Shown: positions 26,440-38,393 of the stretch, piece by piece
Layout of the letters: every line of letters starts with the position of its first letter
Numbering within the stretch: position 1 is the first letter of the stretch
Origin: Piper betle
Lineage: Eukaryota > Streptophyta > Magnoliopsida > Piperales > Piperaceae
Direction of reading: 5' to 3'
DNA length: 64,000 bases
NCBI GenBank assembly: GCA_033002965.1
Contig: JAURVB010008449.1
Location: 58,314 to 122,313, forward strand
Translations under genes and position numbers: made by a program
The notes under the pieces: model-generated
The model's input: only the letters and a program-made list of their open reading frames with translations
Told to the model about the DNA's origin: nothing
Databases searched by the model: none

Positions 26440-26990
26440 GTTCCAGCGTCCACCGAGAAGGTCGCCGTCGTCGGCGGAGTCTTCATCGGCCTCATCAAGG
26501 GCGCCGACATCGTGTTCCAGCCCTTCATCCCCCTCGTCCCCGTTGAGGTTGGTGGTAATGCTAGCTGATTCGCCCGGAACCGCCGTGCTCTGCCTACCGC
26601 GACGCCCAGCACCTCCCCTGCTTTGCCTACCGCGATGCCCGGCACCGCCCCTGCTCTGCCTACCGCGACGCCCTGCCAAGTTCACACTTTTCCTTCGTCG
26701 ACCACATTGCTGATGTCCGCAAATCCGTCGCCTACGCCGGCCATTGATCACGAATTCGCCGAGGCAGTTGTCGTGAGGGCGGCCAATCCGAGCAATTCGT
26801 GAGGGCAGTTGACGGCGGGAGCTGGCGGCCGGGGAACGAAAACGGCAGGGACAGGGGGAAGGAATGGAGGCGATGGCGAGCGGCGACGCCACTGGCCGGT
26901 GGCGGGCGGGCGAAAGACGGGCAAAAATAGATCGATTGCGCGGCAGAGCAGGGGAGAACGAAATTGGAGGGGTAGTTTCGTAATAAAAAG
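26440..26990. pseudogene. GC-rich captured gene-like segment in left foldback arm
   Basis: In an otherwise AT-rich region this stretch, mirrored at about 28165-28720 in the right arm, is strongly GC-rich with GCC/CCG codon-like periodicity. One frame at about 26454-26571 reads TEKVAVVGGVFIGLIKG followed by ADIVFQPFIPLVPVEV and a stop, a plausible piece of a hydrophobic protein. Next comes a minisatellite of about three roughly 33-bp units (near 26590-26675) containing CTGCCTACCGCGACGCCC. Pack-MULEs commonly carry captured host-gene exons like this. I cannot name the donor gene. The coding nature is an inference from composition. Confidence 0.5.
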
Positions 26991-27129
26991 TTTACTCGCT
27001 ACCGACTCGAGTCAATATTATAAAATAAATTAAAAAATATATTAAAAAATACAGTAAATACCATAAAATAAAATAATTTCGTAATAAAAACTTATGGTAT
27101 TTTAATTTATTTTTTAATATTTTTTGGGA

Positions 27130-28030
27130 TTTATTTCGTAATATTGATTCGAGTCGGGAGCGAGTAAAGTTTTTATTACAAAATTACCCCTCTCGAAAAT
27201 TATGAACAAAATAAGGTAAAATACCATAAAATAAAATAATCCATTAGAATTTGATAATATTGTGTTATGATATTTTCCTGTATTTTTTATGTTTTTTGGG
27301 ATTTATTTTGTAATATTTACTCGAGTCGGGAACGAGTCAAATTTTTATTACAAAACTACCACTCTCGAAAATTATGAACAAAATAGGGTAAAATAACATA
27401 AAATAAAATAATCCATTAAAATTTGATTATTTTGTGTTATGATATTTTCCTGAATGTTTTTATGATTTTTGGGATTTATTTTGTAATATTACATAAATAA
27501 ATCCCAAAAAATATAAAAAAATACAAGATAATATCATAACACAACATAATCAAATTCTAATGGATTATTTTATTTTATGATATTTTACCCTATTTTGTTC
27601 ATAATTTTCGAGTGTGGTAGTTTTGTAAGAAAAATTTGACTCGGTCCCGACTCGAGTAAATATTACAAAATAAATCCCAAAAATCATAAAAACATTCAGG
27701 AAAATATCATAACACAAAATAATCAAATTCTAATGGATTATTTTATTTTATGTTATTTTACCCTATTTTGTTCATAATTTTCGAGAGTGGTAGTTTTGTA
27801 ATAAAAATTTGACTCAGTCCCGACTCGAGTAAATATTACAAAATAAATCCCAAAAAACATAAAAAAATACAGGAAAATATCATAACACAATATTATCAAA
27901 TTCTAATGGATTATTTTATTTTATGGTATTTTACCCTATTTTGTTCATAATTTTCGAGAGGGGTAATTTTGTAATAAAAACTTTACTCGCTCCCGACTCA
28001 AATCAATATTACGAAATAAATCCCAAAAAA
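27130..28030. repeat. ~172-bp tandem repeats forming the centre of the foldback
   Basis: A unit of about 172 bp contains CTCGAGTCGGGA, a stretch rich in TTTTTATTACAAAA, then CGAAAATTATGAACAAAATA and GGGATTTATTTTGTAATATT. It recurs about twice in the left arm (from 27148 and 27316). It appears about three times in reverse orientation between 27500 and 28010, one of these forming most of the loop. The arms therefore differ by one unit, as expected if the foldback formed by inverted duplication followed by unequal exchange. Confidence 0.7.
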
Positions 28031-29206
28031 TATTAAAAAATAAATTAAAATACCATAAGTTTTTATTACGAAATTATTTTATTTTATGGTATTTACTGTA
28101 TTTTTTATATATTTTTTAATTTATTTTATAATATTGACTCGAGTCGGTAGCGAGTAAACTTTTTATTACGAAACTACCCCTCCATTTCGTTCTCGCCTGC
28201 TCTGCCGCGCAATCGATCTGTTTTTGCCCGTCTTTGCCGCCCGCCGCCGCCCGCCACCGGCCAGTGGCGTCGCCGCCTCGCCATCGCCTCCATTCCTTCC
28301 CCCTGTCCCTGCCGTTTTCGTTCCCCGGCCGCCAGCTCCCGCCGTCAACCGCCCTCACGAATTGCTCGGATTGGCCGCCCTCACGACAACTGCCTCGGCG
28401 AATTCGTGATCAATGGCCGGCGTAGGCGACGGATTTGCGGACATCAGCAATGTGGTCGACGAAGGAAAAGTGTGAACTTGGCAGGGCGTCGCGGTAGAGC
28501 AGAGCAGGGACGGTGCCGGGCGTCGCGGTAGGCAAAGCAGGGGAGGTGCTGGGCGTCGCGGTAGGCAGAGCACGGCGGTTCCGGGCGAATCAGCTAGCAT
28601 TACCACCAACCTCAACGGGGACGAGGGGGATGAAGGGCTGGAACACGATGTCGGCGCCCTTGATGAGGCCGATGAAGACTCCGCCGGCGACGGCGACCTG
28701 CCCGGTGGACGCTGGAACGGAGAAAGGGAGGGTGGGGAGGAGAAACAGTGTTTTTTTTGTGGGATTGAATTTCAACCGTCGGATCATCATCTAAGGGCTG
28801 TAAATAACTTCTATCACAGCTAACTTAGCTGTACTCTAATACAGCAATCTTTTCACCATAATATAATAATAATGAAATAAAATAATTGAGATGGTAAGTA
28901 TTCAAATTGATAACCTCAATATTGTGAGATCAATCCACATTGATTGTATTTTTTAAGTGAGCTATTTTTTACTTTTAATTGAGCCGGTTTCTAGCTCAAG
29001 AACGAGATTCGAGCTCGAAAAAATTAAACAGTTTAAGTGTATTCGAGCTCGAGTCGAGCTTGAACACAAAAGATATTTAAGTCGAACTCGAGCATATATG
29101 TTTAAAACTTATTCGATCTCGAGTCGAATTCGAACGAGTTTCAAACTATTCGAACCAAATTCGAAAGTAAGTTGAGCTCGGCTCGCTTGCTCGATTAGCA
29201 CCCCTA

Positions 29207-29740
29207 GTCACTTCAAAAGCCTTCGTGAAACGATTATAAAAATTTTGTAAGCATAGATAATGTTGGTACATTATCTCTGCAATTCATTGTAATACAAATT
29301 GGTTTTTAATTGTATTTGCTTTCCTCGAACCACAATACATATCAAGCTTACCACCAACGATGATGAAAATTTACTTAATCAATTGGTTGAAATCATGGAA
29401 AAGGTAGAACATCATTGTCGAGTGAAATCTATGTACACTAAAAAAGAAGAGGGGGCAATGTAGATAAACTGCCCACATAGGCCTCATTTAGGGAATTCAC
29501 CACTTCGGTGATGAATAGAGCACCACCTTATAAATATGATGCTAACCAGTTTTGAGGTTGTTGTTAATCACATTTGTAGGTCCTTCATATTTGACTTACG
29601 AAAAAGTTGTTAAAGCAGGAATTTCTTTGCTTCTTTTCTAAAAGGGGCCAACCCAGCATAGCTGGATTAGTGTGGTAAAAGATACGATGATGAAGACGCT
29701 ATAGAGATCATTTGTAGACACAAGCAAAGGAAAAATCAGC
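29207..29740. other. Spacer between nested transposon and DCD-domain gene
   Basis: No gene recognised. The right part probably contains the 3' UTR of the minus-strand DCD-domain gene. Confidence 0.5.
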
Positions 29741-29742
29741 TA

Positions 29743-31255
29743 TTAAAAATGGCGCCTAGAATTGTATTCAGAGTGAAAATACCCTTGGTGATGTTCATGC
29801 TGTGGGGGATGGTGTTCAACTTGTTGAGGAGGAAGACCAGCTGCAACTAGATGTGGGCGAACAGGATGCTGGCCTGGAGGCACAACTTGATAACCCACCC
29901 GTTCATGAGGCACTCCAGAAACATATGGGTGTTGATGTAGTGGTAGTTCAACATGCTGCCCATACCCATTTAAAGGTGGCAAACGAGTATGATTGGTAAC
30001 AAAGGAAGTAGCCAGGTCCCTCCCAAAAGCGGGAGGAATTTGTTTCTCATCTGCAGTTGCATAAACCATGATGAATTATGAATATAGGTAAACCAACCAG
30101 TAGCCAAATCTAGTTGCAGTACATAAACATGTAAAATATAAAAGTGGTCACCTGTTCCAGATTGAGTTCCTGATCAAATTTCTTTCCGCTATAATTCTCC
30201 TTTATAGCCTCGTTAAAGACCTTCTCCGGTAGAGGAATACATTCCTTAAAAATATTAAATCTTACCTAAAATAAAATCAAGCAACCACCAACCACGTTTA
30301 TAATAATCTTAAACCATAAGAACAATCTACAAGATTGCCCATCCTAACAAAATGAAAAATTATATTGCCATGTCCCATTAAATTCAAGCTATGAAAATGA
30401 TTCTAACCATTTACCTTTGCCGATACAAAATTCTTTCATGTTCTTAAAAGTACTGTTCTAATATCTTTTTACTCTTACCAAAAATGCATTTTACAATAAT
30501 GAAAAACATTCAGCTGTCACTTCGCAGGCAAAGGTTTTGAAGCTTTTGATATAGAAGTGGGAAGCACCCGAGAAGATTGCAGGGTCAAAATAAGTGTGTC
30601 TACATTCATCATCGTCACAAAAGCTCTCCTAGAGTACCATTTTTAACAGAAAAAGCTAATGACAACTACCTGTGCAGGAAATGAACCTCCAAAAGCATAT
30701 GCTTCCACATTTTTCTCACCATCACTTCTTGCAGTATATATACCATGCAAGATCTTCGAATTGAAGTCATATAAGAAAAGTTTAGCCCATTTCCTGATTT
30801 TCTTAACAACTTCCAACTTCCCAAGAGGAAGACCAAAAACACGATACCGGTAGCAGTCATGCTTTGTTCTTTCGCTGCACATAAAGATGAATCCTGCAAT
30901 TCCATTTTCAACAGTAACTGCATAAGACTTCTCTACATGCTCACTAGAAGAACCATTACTGCCATGAATTTTGACTTCCATAATTGAACTAGAAGTCTGA
31001 ACCAGATCAGTTTTCTCAACTTTCATTGCCTTCTTCAACTTTTTCCGGCGAACTTTCTTCTTCCTTGGCAAAATTACTAACTCCGCCTTCATTGTTATAA
31101 AGAGGAACATTAGATCCTCCACTAGTAGACGAACCATCCCTTTTATTCCCAGACACAGTTCCATTTGTGTGAAGTATAGTAGCTCTGTTAACAAGATCAG
31201 CTCCTTTCTGGCTACGTACTGCCAGATAGTCTCAAATGCGTACACTATGGTCACT
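29743..31255 (-). pseudogene. DCD-domain (development and cell death) gene, damaged
   Basis: Minus strand. A block ending at 30670 encodes the first part of a DCD domain: GIAGFIFMCSERTKHDCYRY, RVFGLPLGK, AKLFLYDFNSKILHGIYTA and AFGGSFPAQ. It splices at a GT to 30265-30152, which adds VRFNIFKECIPLPEKVF and KENYSGKKF. A last block, 29743-30069, is His/Pro-rich and ends EYNSRRHF. DCD proteins are plant-specific and linked to cell-death, hormone and stress responses. An ATG at 30981 would give 104 codons before the first donor. Upstream sequence (about 31045-31225) reads as family-like protein (SQKGADLVNRATILHTNG, KEEESSPEK) in another frame, preceded by an in-frame TGA near 31222 and needing a one-base shift near 31030. 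The acceptor before the last block is also unclear. I favour a recently damaged copy. A shorter functional product from 30981 is possible. Confidence 0.6.
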
Positions 31256-31274
31256 GCAGCGAAAAAATGCATGT

Positions 31275-32845
31275 GACAAGAGAGTGTCTTGGTAAAAATT
31301 CAATAGCTCCATTTGCAACATAAAACTAAACCTAGTAGAGGGCAAAACATACGAAGAAAACCATAGAGATATATCGATATTAGAAATTCATTTTTTTAAA
31401 AAAAATATATGTACTCAGTCTGACTCTCAATCCTAAATAGAGCATCAACATAAACTCATACGGCCTCCATTTCTCAGTCACTCATACTAAATAAACTTCA
31501 AAATGAGTCTTCACAATTAATTAATAGCATTTGAGAACCAACTTCTTCATTCAACATCTCAAAACAACACATTCATCAAAAGCAAGAATTCGGAACTCCC
31601 AACACAAACGATAACCAGGTCCGAGATGCTGCACCTTAACTCCTCCAGACCAAATTGCATGAAATGTCCACGGATACATATAGCCTTGTACACTAATTCC
31701 TATAAACTAATAACTTCCCTTCCTCCAAAGAACAAAAACAAAACAAAACAAAAAACAAAAAATTCCAAGAACAACGACTACTGGACATCGAGAGGTTTAG
31801 AATGCCATTATCAGAGAGAAATGGCATGAATACATTCCCACGCAAGCCAATATTTCGATCTGAATCAAAGCAACACCCCCAGCAAACCCACAGCTCATGG
31901 AAACCCTTTGCCATCCACATTTAACAAAAACAACACTTGGAAGAACACCCACAAACCAGGAAATAAAAAGCAACAAAAAAAAAGAAAATATTAACATCAT
32001 CTCAAGTATCCGAATGTATAATATCAAGATAACAATTCATTCGTCACCACCAATTCACCAACCCAATCAAAACAGGCTAGTAGTTAGCAAAAAGCGGGAT
32101 CTAAGCTAAACAAAAATACGGACACCCATCATAGCATCATAGGATCATAGTAATCTAAGAGGTTTGATAATCGAGAGTGGGCTTGCCCAATAATAAAAGA
32201 TGAACAAAATGGTGCAATGGTTTTTTCTATCTTCCCATAACTAACAATTCCAGCCCGTGAAATAGGCCCCTGTGTACACTATTATATGTCTTTGGCCCCA
32301 CTTGTGGAAAAAACCTAATATTTCAGGCCAATAAAAGTCGTTAATAATTTGGGGGCCAGACAATCTCATTTCCCTCCATAAATACCAACTATAAATATAC
32401 ATTAATTAGTTCGTGAGATTAATTTTTTGGAAAAATATTTATTATAGTAAATGCTACAATAAACTCTCTGTAGCATAATTGTTGTAAATCATTACTAATT
32501 ATGAAACTTAGAGGATATAACTGCAATAAGTGATTAAACTTTATAAATTATAGTGATTTACACCAATAAAAAGTCTACTACAGAGAGTTTATTAGCAAGT
32601 GTTACAACAAATCTTTTCACTAATTTTTTAAGTGTAAATCATATTTACATAGTATGGCCTAAAAAAATTATGATTACACACCTCTTATCTTATGTAAATT
32701 TAATTTATAGGTGTCTGGGCCTAAAATATAAAGGATGGAAGAAATTTACGTTAGATTTATAATTTAAATTCATTAACAAATGTAATCTCATTTACCATAC
32801 ATTAACAATGAAATACTATTTATGTCATCATTCTACTTTAACAAA
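31275..32845. other. 5' flank of DCD-domain gene, no separate gene
   Basis: On the minus strand 31600-32110 is T-rich, with long T runs and no coding signal, like a leader intron or 5' UTR. Several GGCCC/GGGCTT-type motifs lie at 32170-32300, where a promoter could be. The short open frames on both strands are not supported by any domain. Confidence 0.45.
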
Positions 32846-32849
32846 GTCG

Positions 32850-33420
32850 AGTTTCTCCCAATTTGAGCTTGGCTCATTTGATAAATAAATCGAGTTTCAA
32901 GTTATATGATTTTGAGTTGATTTATTTTTAGTTCAAGTTCAAGTTGAGTATAATCGAGTTCAAAGCCAAACATCGATCCTATTTGAGTTTCATTTTTATA
33001 AGTTTGTAGATCTAATTTGTTCTATATAATTTAAATATTTTTAATTATTTTTTTGTAAAAATATAAATAATATTCTCTATAATTGATAGTCATATGAGAA
33101 CTATAAAATTGTTTTGATTTAATTATTTTAATATCAAATTATCATTTTTAATATTATATTATCCATATAATTTTAAAGAAAAAAACTACAAAAGGTTTTT
33201 ATCAGACATTGAGTTGATTCGAGCTATGTTTTAAGTTAAATCGAATTTTTTAAGTCAAATCAAGTCAAGTTTGATGTAATTCAAAACCGACTCTATTATA
33301 ATTAAGTTAAGTCAAATTTTGTTAAAACCAAGTTTTAAGTCGAGCTCAAAATAAATTGAAATAGAGTCAATCTTAGTCGAGCCACAAAAATTTACAAGCG
33401 AGCTCGGCTCGTACCTGGCC
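32850..33420. mobile_element. Possible degenerate CTCG-rich MITE
   Basis: Sequence at both edges is CTCG/GAGC-rich (TTGAGCTTGGCTC on the left, GAGCTCGGCTCGTACCTGG on the right) around a very AT-rich core. This is the same general build as the hAT MITEs at 4402 and 25986. The ends do not carry the TAGGG-type terminus and no target duplication is seen, so membership is uncertain. Similar CTCG-flavoured debris lies at about 42170-42480 and 43030-43520. Confidence 0.35.
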
Positions 33421-33424
33421 ATAA

Positions 33425-35835
33425 AATCACGGTTTCACTAACCCAACAACAAAAATCCATTTAATGGTAATAACTGTAGGATCCAAATAGATATAAGTAA
33501 CTTATCTCGGATTGAATGCCATCAATATCAGTTATGAAATTTTAATAAAAATAAGTGCTATATTAATATTATCAAGTATATCCAGTTACTCATTGGGTCC
33601 AACCAATATTGACCGTAAAACCTTCAGACTGATTATTTTCCAAGTCCGTTATTCTCGTTTGGTTGTGTTCGATAGAGTTGTCGTAGCGTGCTCTACATAA
33701 AAATATAACTTAAATGGTGTACTCAGGACTAATATTTTATGGCATGGAGTGGCTATTTTGTGCGTACTAGAGGTTAGACGATCCTTTGATGTTGTTTATT
33801 GCAAATTATTATCTGATTTAAACTAAGTTTGGTTGCTACAATAAAAAATCAGAAGTTGAGCGTTTCAAAAAAAAAAAAAAAGTTAGGGAGATGAGGAGAT
33901 TCAGTCATTGAAGGGAAGAAACTGAGGAGATTGAACAATTACTTTCCAATCAATTATCTAAAAAAATTGATGGCTGTCCATTATATTAGTACAATACACA
34001 AGTTAGAAGTTATTTTCTCATAAACAGATCTTATAAGATGGGAGAAAGTAGAGAAATTATTCAAAACATATCTAAATGATTATTATCTTATTAATTAATG
34101 GAAGAAGCATTCAACATAACACTGTAAATAATACTCGATCGAGTCATTTCAATTCGATAGCTTTCTATGCCAAAATATTTATTTTGAACTGAAATCAGTA
34201 GAATCTGCAAGTCCATTCTTGACCCGGCTCTCGTGAAATTAGGGAATTTTGAACCCTTTTTTCCAAAAAATAAAAAATATATATGAGATGATGCGAAAGG
34301 GTGTATATGTATACCTGTGCATTTATTTGCATGGGAAAGCCATACTTGGCTACAAGTAGTCGACCAATTTATTGTTTTTACTAATTGTTTCAAACTAAAT
34401 TAGAATAAAATTACTAAATAATGTTGTAATCATCTAAAAAATTGATGAAAGAAAATAATAAATTTAACCACACTGCTTTTATCATAAAATGGGAGTGGTA
34501 GAAGCCTTGTGCTACCGTTTTACCAATTTATCGTATTATTTATTTTTTAAAATAAAAATATAATTAAATCGATCAATATAAATAAAAAAATATTATTATT
34601 ACTATATTTAATAAAAATTTTATATTATTATATTCTCTAAATAGTTGTTTAACATAAATAAATAGTCTAAGTGATACTAAATTTATGATTTTAGTAAGGA
34701 TTTTGTGTTGACAAAGACTCATTTAGTTTAATTCATAATTAACCAATTGTTAACTATTTAGTGTTGGTCAAAACAGTCGAAACTCAGCCGTGAGAGACAG
34801 TCGAAAAGGTGGTAAATGGTATATTAATAGTTAATAGTCGAGAAATTAGTAAATGATAATAGTAAATGTCTTTATCTTCACTGTAATTTCACTATTTGCA
34901 CCTTAGTCAAAATATTTGTGAGTTAAACTTTATCTTTAAAAAGGAGATTTGGAACAAATATATAAGGGATGTAATTAGTCACATTGATTAATGAAAAAGT
35001 GTGAGTAATGGTCCAACAAAGAGATATCAACATTATAATCCCCAACTTGTAAATATCAAAGAAACTCTACGGGCGAGTGGTTGAATTATACCAACTCTCT
35101 TCTTTTTTATTGTTTTTTTTTACACATTTACCCTTATTACATTTTATCTACCTTTGAAAAATTCTCCCACGGCCAGCATTTAAGAGTCGATTTAGTTTGA
35201 TAAATTATGAAAGAGAAAAAAATAGATTTCTATAAAAGAAAGAAAGTAAAAAAAAATCACCATTTCTCACTGTACTCTTTGGGATAAAAAAGAAAAAGAA
35301 AATAGAGGTCATTTTTCTTTTCTTGCATATTTCCGGGGAAATCATTTGTGCAGGGATTTCCCGGTGAGCCCGCCTAATGAAAATCTAGTTTCTATCTCAA
35401 CCATTTTTCTTTGGTCCAAACACCCCTATCTTTCTAAGAAATACATTTTCATTTTCTTTTCCATCAAAATCCTCATTCCAAACAAAGCACGGGAATGACT
35501 TATCAATTTTGGTAAGGGACGATCACAAGGGGCTGTGGTAATAGGTTGTGATCAATGTATTGTAACCTAGCTTGATCAAATTTGTCCAATCTTAATTCAT
35601 GTTATTATCATTTTTTTTAATGTCTGCGCTTATAAAGATAAGGATAATCGTTGTTACTTTGGTACGTGACATTTTTTTATTCCCATTCTTAAAAATGATA
35701 ATAATCACCATTTTCTTGAGAACTAGTCTTATAATGTATTATTCCCTATGAAACTTTTTTTTATGTTTACACTTGGAAGCATGATATTCTGTTTGATAAT
35801 TTGTTTTGTTTGGACTTGTTTAGGTGTGCGTTAAG
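33425..35835. other. AT-rich intergenic DNA, no gene recognised
   Basis: No domain-bearing frame. 35170-35490 ends in sequences like TTTAGTTTGATAAATT and ATTCCAAACAAAG, reminiscent of small hAT or Mutator MITEs, but I could not match ends or a duplication. Confidence 0.5.
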
Positions 35836-35839
35836 AACT

Positions 35840-36330
35840 ACGGTGGCTCGTGTTTAGTTCATAGTTTTTAATGTCGTAAAAATTATAATGGATTTTTGGC
35901 AAACACGTGGATTAATCGGTTTAATAATTTAGTTTCGCCCATTAATTCATGCTTTTATGAAAAATAAATCATTATTATGGAATTAATTTTTTATTTTTAT
36001 AGGAATGGTTGATAAAATCTCTGCAAACCAATCAGAAGGCGTATTTTGTCTTGAGTTTCCTTCGTCTATTCGTATTGAAAAACTCAGTTATCAATTTTTG
36101 ACTTTTCGTTTATCACACTAATGATATGTATTTTGTATATTTATATGTGATTTCGTCCTTTTATATAAAAATTTAATGAGGTAACTTCTAAAATTTTACT
36201 TATATTTTTCTATATAAAGTAGAATTTTGTTGATGTTAAACAAAACATTTTCTTGATAGTTTTTTAATATATTTGACTTATAAATAGAGAGTTTAGAGAA
36301 ATTTTTTATTATTTCTAATTGAAGTGGGGG
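35840..36330 (+). mobile_element. Relic of the LTR family found at 56035
   Basis: Segments such as TTGACTTTTCGTTTATCACAC, AATTTAATGAGGTAACTTCT and CTATATAAAGTAGAATTTTG match, in order and spacing, segments at about 56250-56360 inside the LTR-like insertion of the 3' LTR of copia-1. The LTR opening and its tandem-repeat part are missing, so only the left portion of an LTR remains. The relationship was seen by eye and the boundaries are approximate. Confidence 0.5.
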
Positions 36331-36339
36331 TCTAATTAA

Positions 36340-36989
36340 GGATGTGAAAGTGATCTATTTTTCTTTTGAGGTGTATATTATTTTTTAAATTTCTCATATA
36401 TTGTATTTCTCAAGAGTTTTATCATTCATATTTTATTATTAGTCTGATTTATATTAAGAGAGTTTTTTAATTTTATTCTATACTTATTATAAGATATTTT
36501 ATGAATCAAAATTGACGAGTAAATTGGTTTTCTTTTATCTATTTTAAAAAAGTTTACAACCATTTTTATTTTAGCGTCTTCTATTTCATTTTATATTTAT
36601 TTTTATTTTAATCTCGAAAGAAAATATTTTATAGGTTGTTTTTACTGAACCGTCTTTCTCCCACCGGTGTCGCTTAAAATTTCCCCATTGTCTATTTCTG
36701 TGCGGCTTCTCATTGGCCGTATCTCTATCTTCATGGCCCACCAAGGTTCTCTCTCTATATCTCTAAATTTTTTGCTTTGTTTTGTTTTGTTTTTTTATTT
36801 TTGCTTTGTTTCTTGTTGATCTTACGCATTGGCACCATAATGTTATGCAATCGTGCTGACGGAATCAATAGAATGACCAAAATGCGACGAGGGAATGGAA
36901 GTATATTATGGATTTGGAAAATTAAAAGACTGTGTTTTAGGGAGAAATATGAGGAGTATGTTTTGCAATCAACATCACCTTTTTTGCAA
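36340..36989. other. Spacer before AHL pseudogene fragment
   Basis: AT-rich in its left part. 36780-36990 may contain further unrecognisable remains of the duplicated AHL segment. No gene is supported. Confidence 0.5.
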
Positions 36990-37320
36990 AAATTTCTCAT
37001 CTTCATGATGCTGGTTTTAGTAGGGAGCTTCAACTATGGGGTACGAAAACTATGATTAAATGAAATGCAGGTGAAGAATCTGGTGTTGAAGGTGAGTCAC
37101 CCTCTACCGGATTACTCACACTCCTACAACTGCTGCTGTGAACCAAAGCCTTCCTCAGCCAACGATGGCGGATTGCGAAGTTCTTGGTCAACTTCCATAG
37201 ATATTGACTTGATGCCTGGTTTGAAGTTTAACGACAGTAATCAAGTGAGGTAAATTTACCAATGTGTATACTGGCGTGATTGTAGCAAATGATATTCCCA
37301 AGCTGACACATTGCAGGAGA
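36990..37320 (+). pseudogene. Inverted partial copy of the neighbouring AHL gene (last intron end, last exon, 3' UTR)
   Basis: The plus strand matches, in order, the 3' portion of the minus-strand AHL gene at 38394-41015. It shows a tttctcatctt stretch from the last intron (36993-37003), then VGSFNYG (about 37018-37040), GESGVEGESPST (around 37075-37110), a shifted version of the NQRLPPPMMGG stretch, and IDIDLM followed by PG (about 37198-37219). It ends with 3'-UTR sequence gtgtatactggcgtgattg (37264 onward) corresponding to 38296-38356 of the gene. Intron and UTR homology show a DNA-level duplication, not a retrocopy. Frameshifts and stops interrupt it. It faces the gene tail to tail about 1 kb away. 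Confidence 0.8.
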
Positions 37321-38290
37321 CATGGTCCATGCGTAAGGCCGTAATGTGCGTCTTTCTCCTTTCTCATCGTGCACTCCCTTTCATCACTGTAGTTGCTCCT
37401 CAGTGCCCAACCTTCTTTTCCTCCCTCCTTTCCTAATTTCATCTCTACATGCAACATTTGTGGATCCTGATAAGTAACCTGAATTTGACAAGCAACATTA
37501 GCGAGGTTATGTCAGAATTGGATTTATATTTTTCTTGCTAACTCTTTTATTATTATTTTTTTATTATCTGCTTTTTTTGAATAATTTCGACACTAATTTT
37601 GACTTAATGAACTAGTGAGAATCCAGATGTTGCATGTATATAACGTAACCCTTCAATATTAGCACAGAAAACCACCATCAATATGTGAAAGGGTGCGCTT
37701 GTAATGCAGCAAAGCTTTGTGCCATCCCCTTGTTTTTTGGCTGTCATTTGCGATATGACCAACTAGATGAATGAATTTGATTGAAGAAAATTGTTTTTTT
37801 GTTATTAGTTTTTCCCCTTAGGCCCATTTATTTATTAACGAATAATTTTGGAAACGTTTCATTTGATCTGCAGCCACACCGGACTTGTAGAAGATTAAAC
37901 AACATAAACTGGGTTTAAAACGATACAATGAAATTACCATCTTTTCTATAAAATTATATTAAGCAATAAAATTAAAGTTACTTCTTGCTAAAATTCATGT
38001 TACTGGATATATTTTAGCTTCATGGAGAACATTAACCAACATCAGAACTACATGTGGTGGGTATATTCATCCAACCTCAAAATACAAATTACAAATAGAC
38101 AAGACACTAACAACCATCCTCAGTAATAAAGTGTACTGCAATGAATATGTAAGCAATGATACATGAAGTGTATATAAAACTTTCCAACATCCAGTTAAAG
38201 AGTAGTACCATACTCCTGGTTAATTTCACTACAGGGTAAACGAAGCAGAATACAAATAGGCAGACACTAACACCCAGCATCAACAATAAG
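37321..38290. other. Spacer between inverted AHL copies
   Basis: No gene recognised. Its right part may hold the far 3' UTR of the AHL gene, whose UTR-like sequence can be followed to about 38290. Confidence 0.5.
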
Positions 38291-38393
38291 AATGTTTCCT
38301 GCAAAGAATATGTTAGCTTGGGATCATCATTCACTTCAATCATGCCAATATACACATGCGTTTTCTTTCCTTGCATATAGTTGTTAAATTCCT

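Larger units (their letters stand above)
26302..28857. mobile_element. Mutator-like foldback element with ~1.2-kb inverted arms
   Basis: The element is bordered by an exact 9-bp repeat, ataatataa (26293-26301 and 28858-28866), the duplication length of Mutator-like elements. The left arm (26302 to about 27499) is almost fully complementary to the right arm (about 27655-28857). Base pairs sum to about 55159 at the outer ends and 55149 further in. The loop is only about 155 bases. Ends read GAGGAGAAGATTGCTG on the left and, reversed, GGTGAAAAGATTGCTG on the right, followed by a conserved stretch with TAGAGTACAGC. No transposase is present. The outer 700 bases of each arm are GC-rich and look derived from a gene. 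The inner part is made of 172-bp tandem repeats. A transcript through it would fold into long double-stranded RNA. The AT-rich duplication could in part be chance. Confidence 0.85.
25986..29206. mobile_element. hAT-type MITE (copy 2) split by a foldback element
   Basis: The left end reads TAGGGTTGCTAATTGAGCGAG (from 25986). The right end, reversed, reads TAGGGGTGCTAATCGAGC (to 29206). Without the 2556-bp insert and its 9-bp duplication the element would be about 656 bp, close to the 624-bp copy at 4402-5025, with the same CGAG/CTCG-rich arms and TAA-rich AT core. The flanks attacctc and gtcacttc match at only five of eight bases, so the target duplication has decayed or the ends are slightly misplaced. 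It has no coding capacity and would depend on an autonomous hAT transposase. Confidence 0.8.

Noticed and set aside
26365..28794. Mirror-image long open frames in both foldback arms (175, 114 and 93 codons)
   Set aside because: They are GC-rich repeat translations duplicated by the inverted arms. Only the short GGVFIGLIKG frame is retained, as a possible captured fragment.
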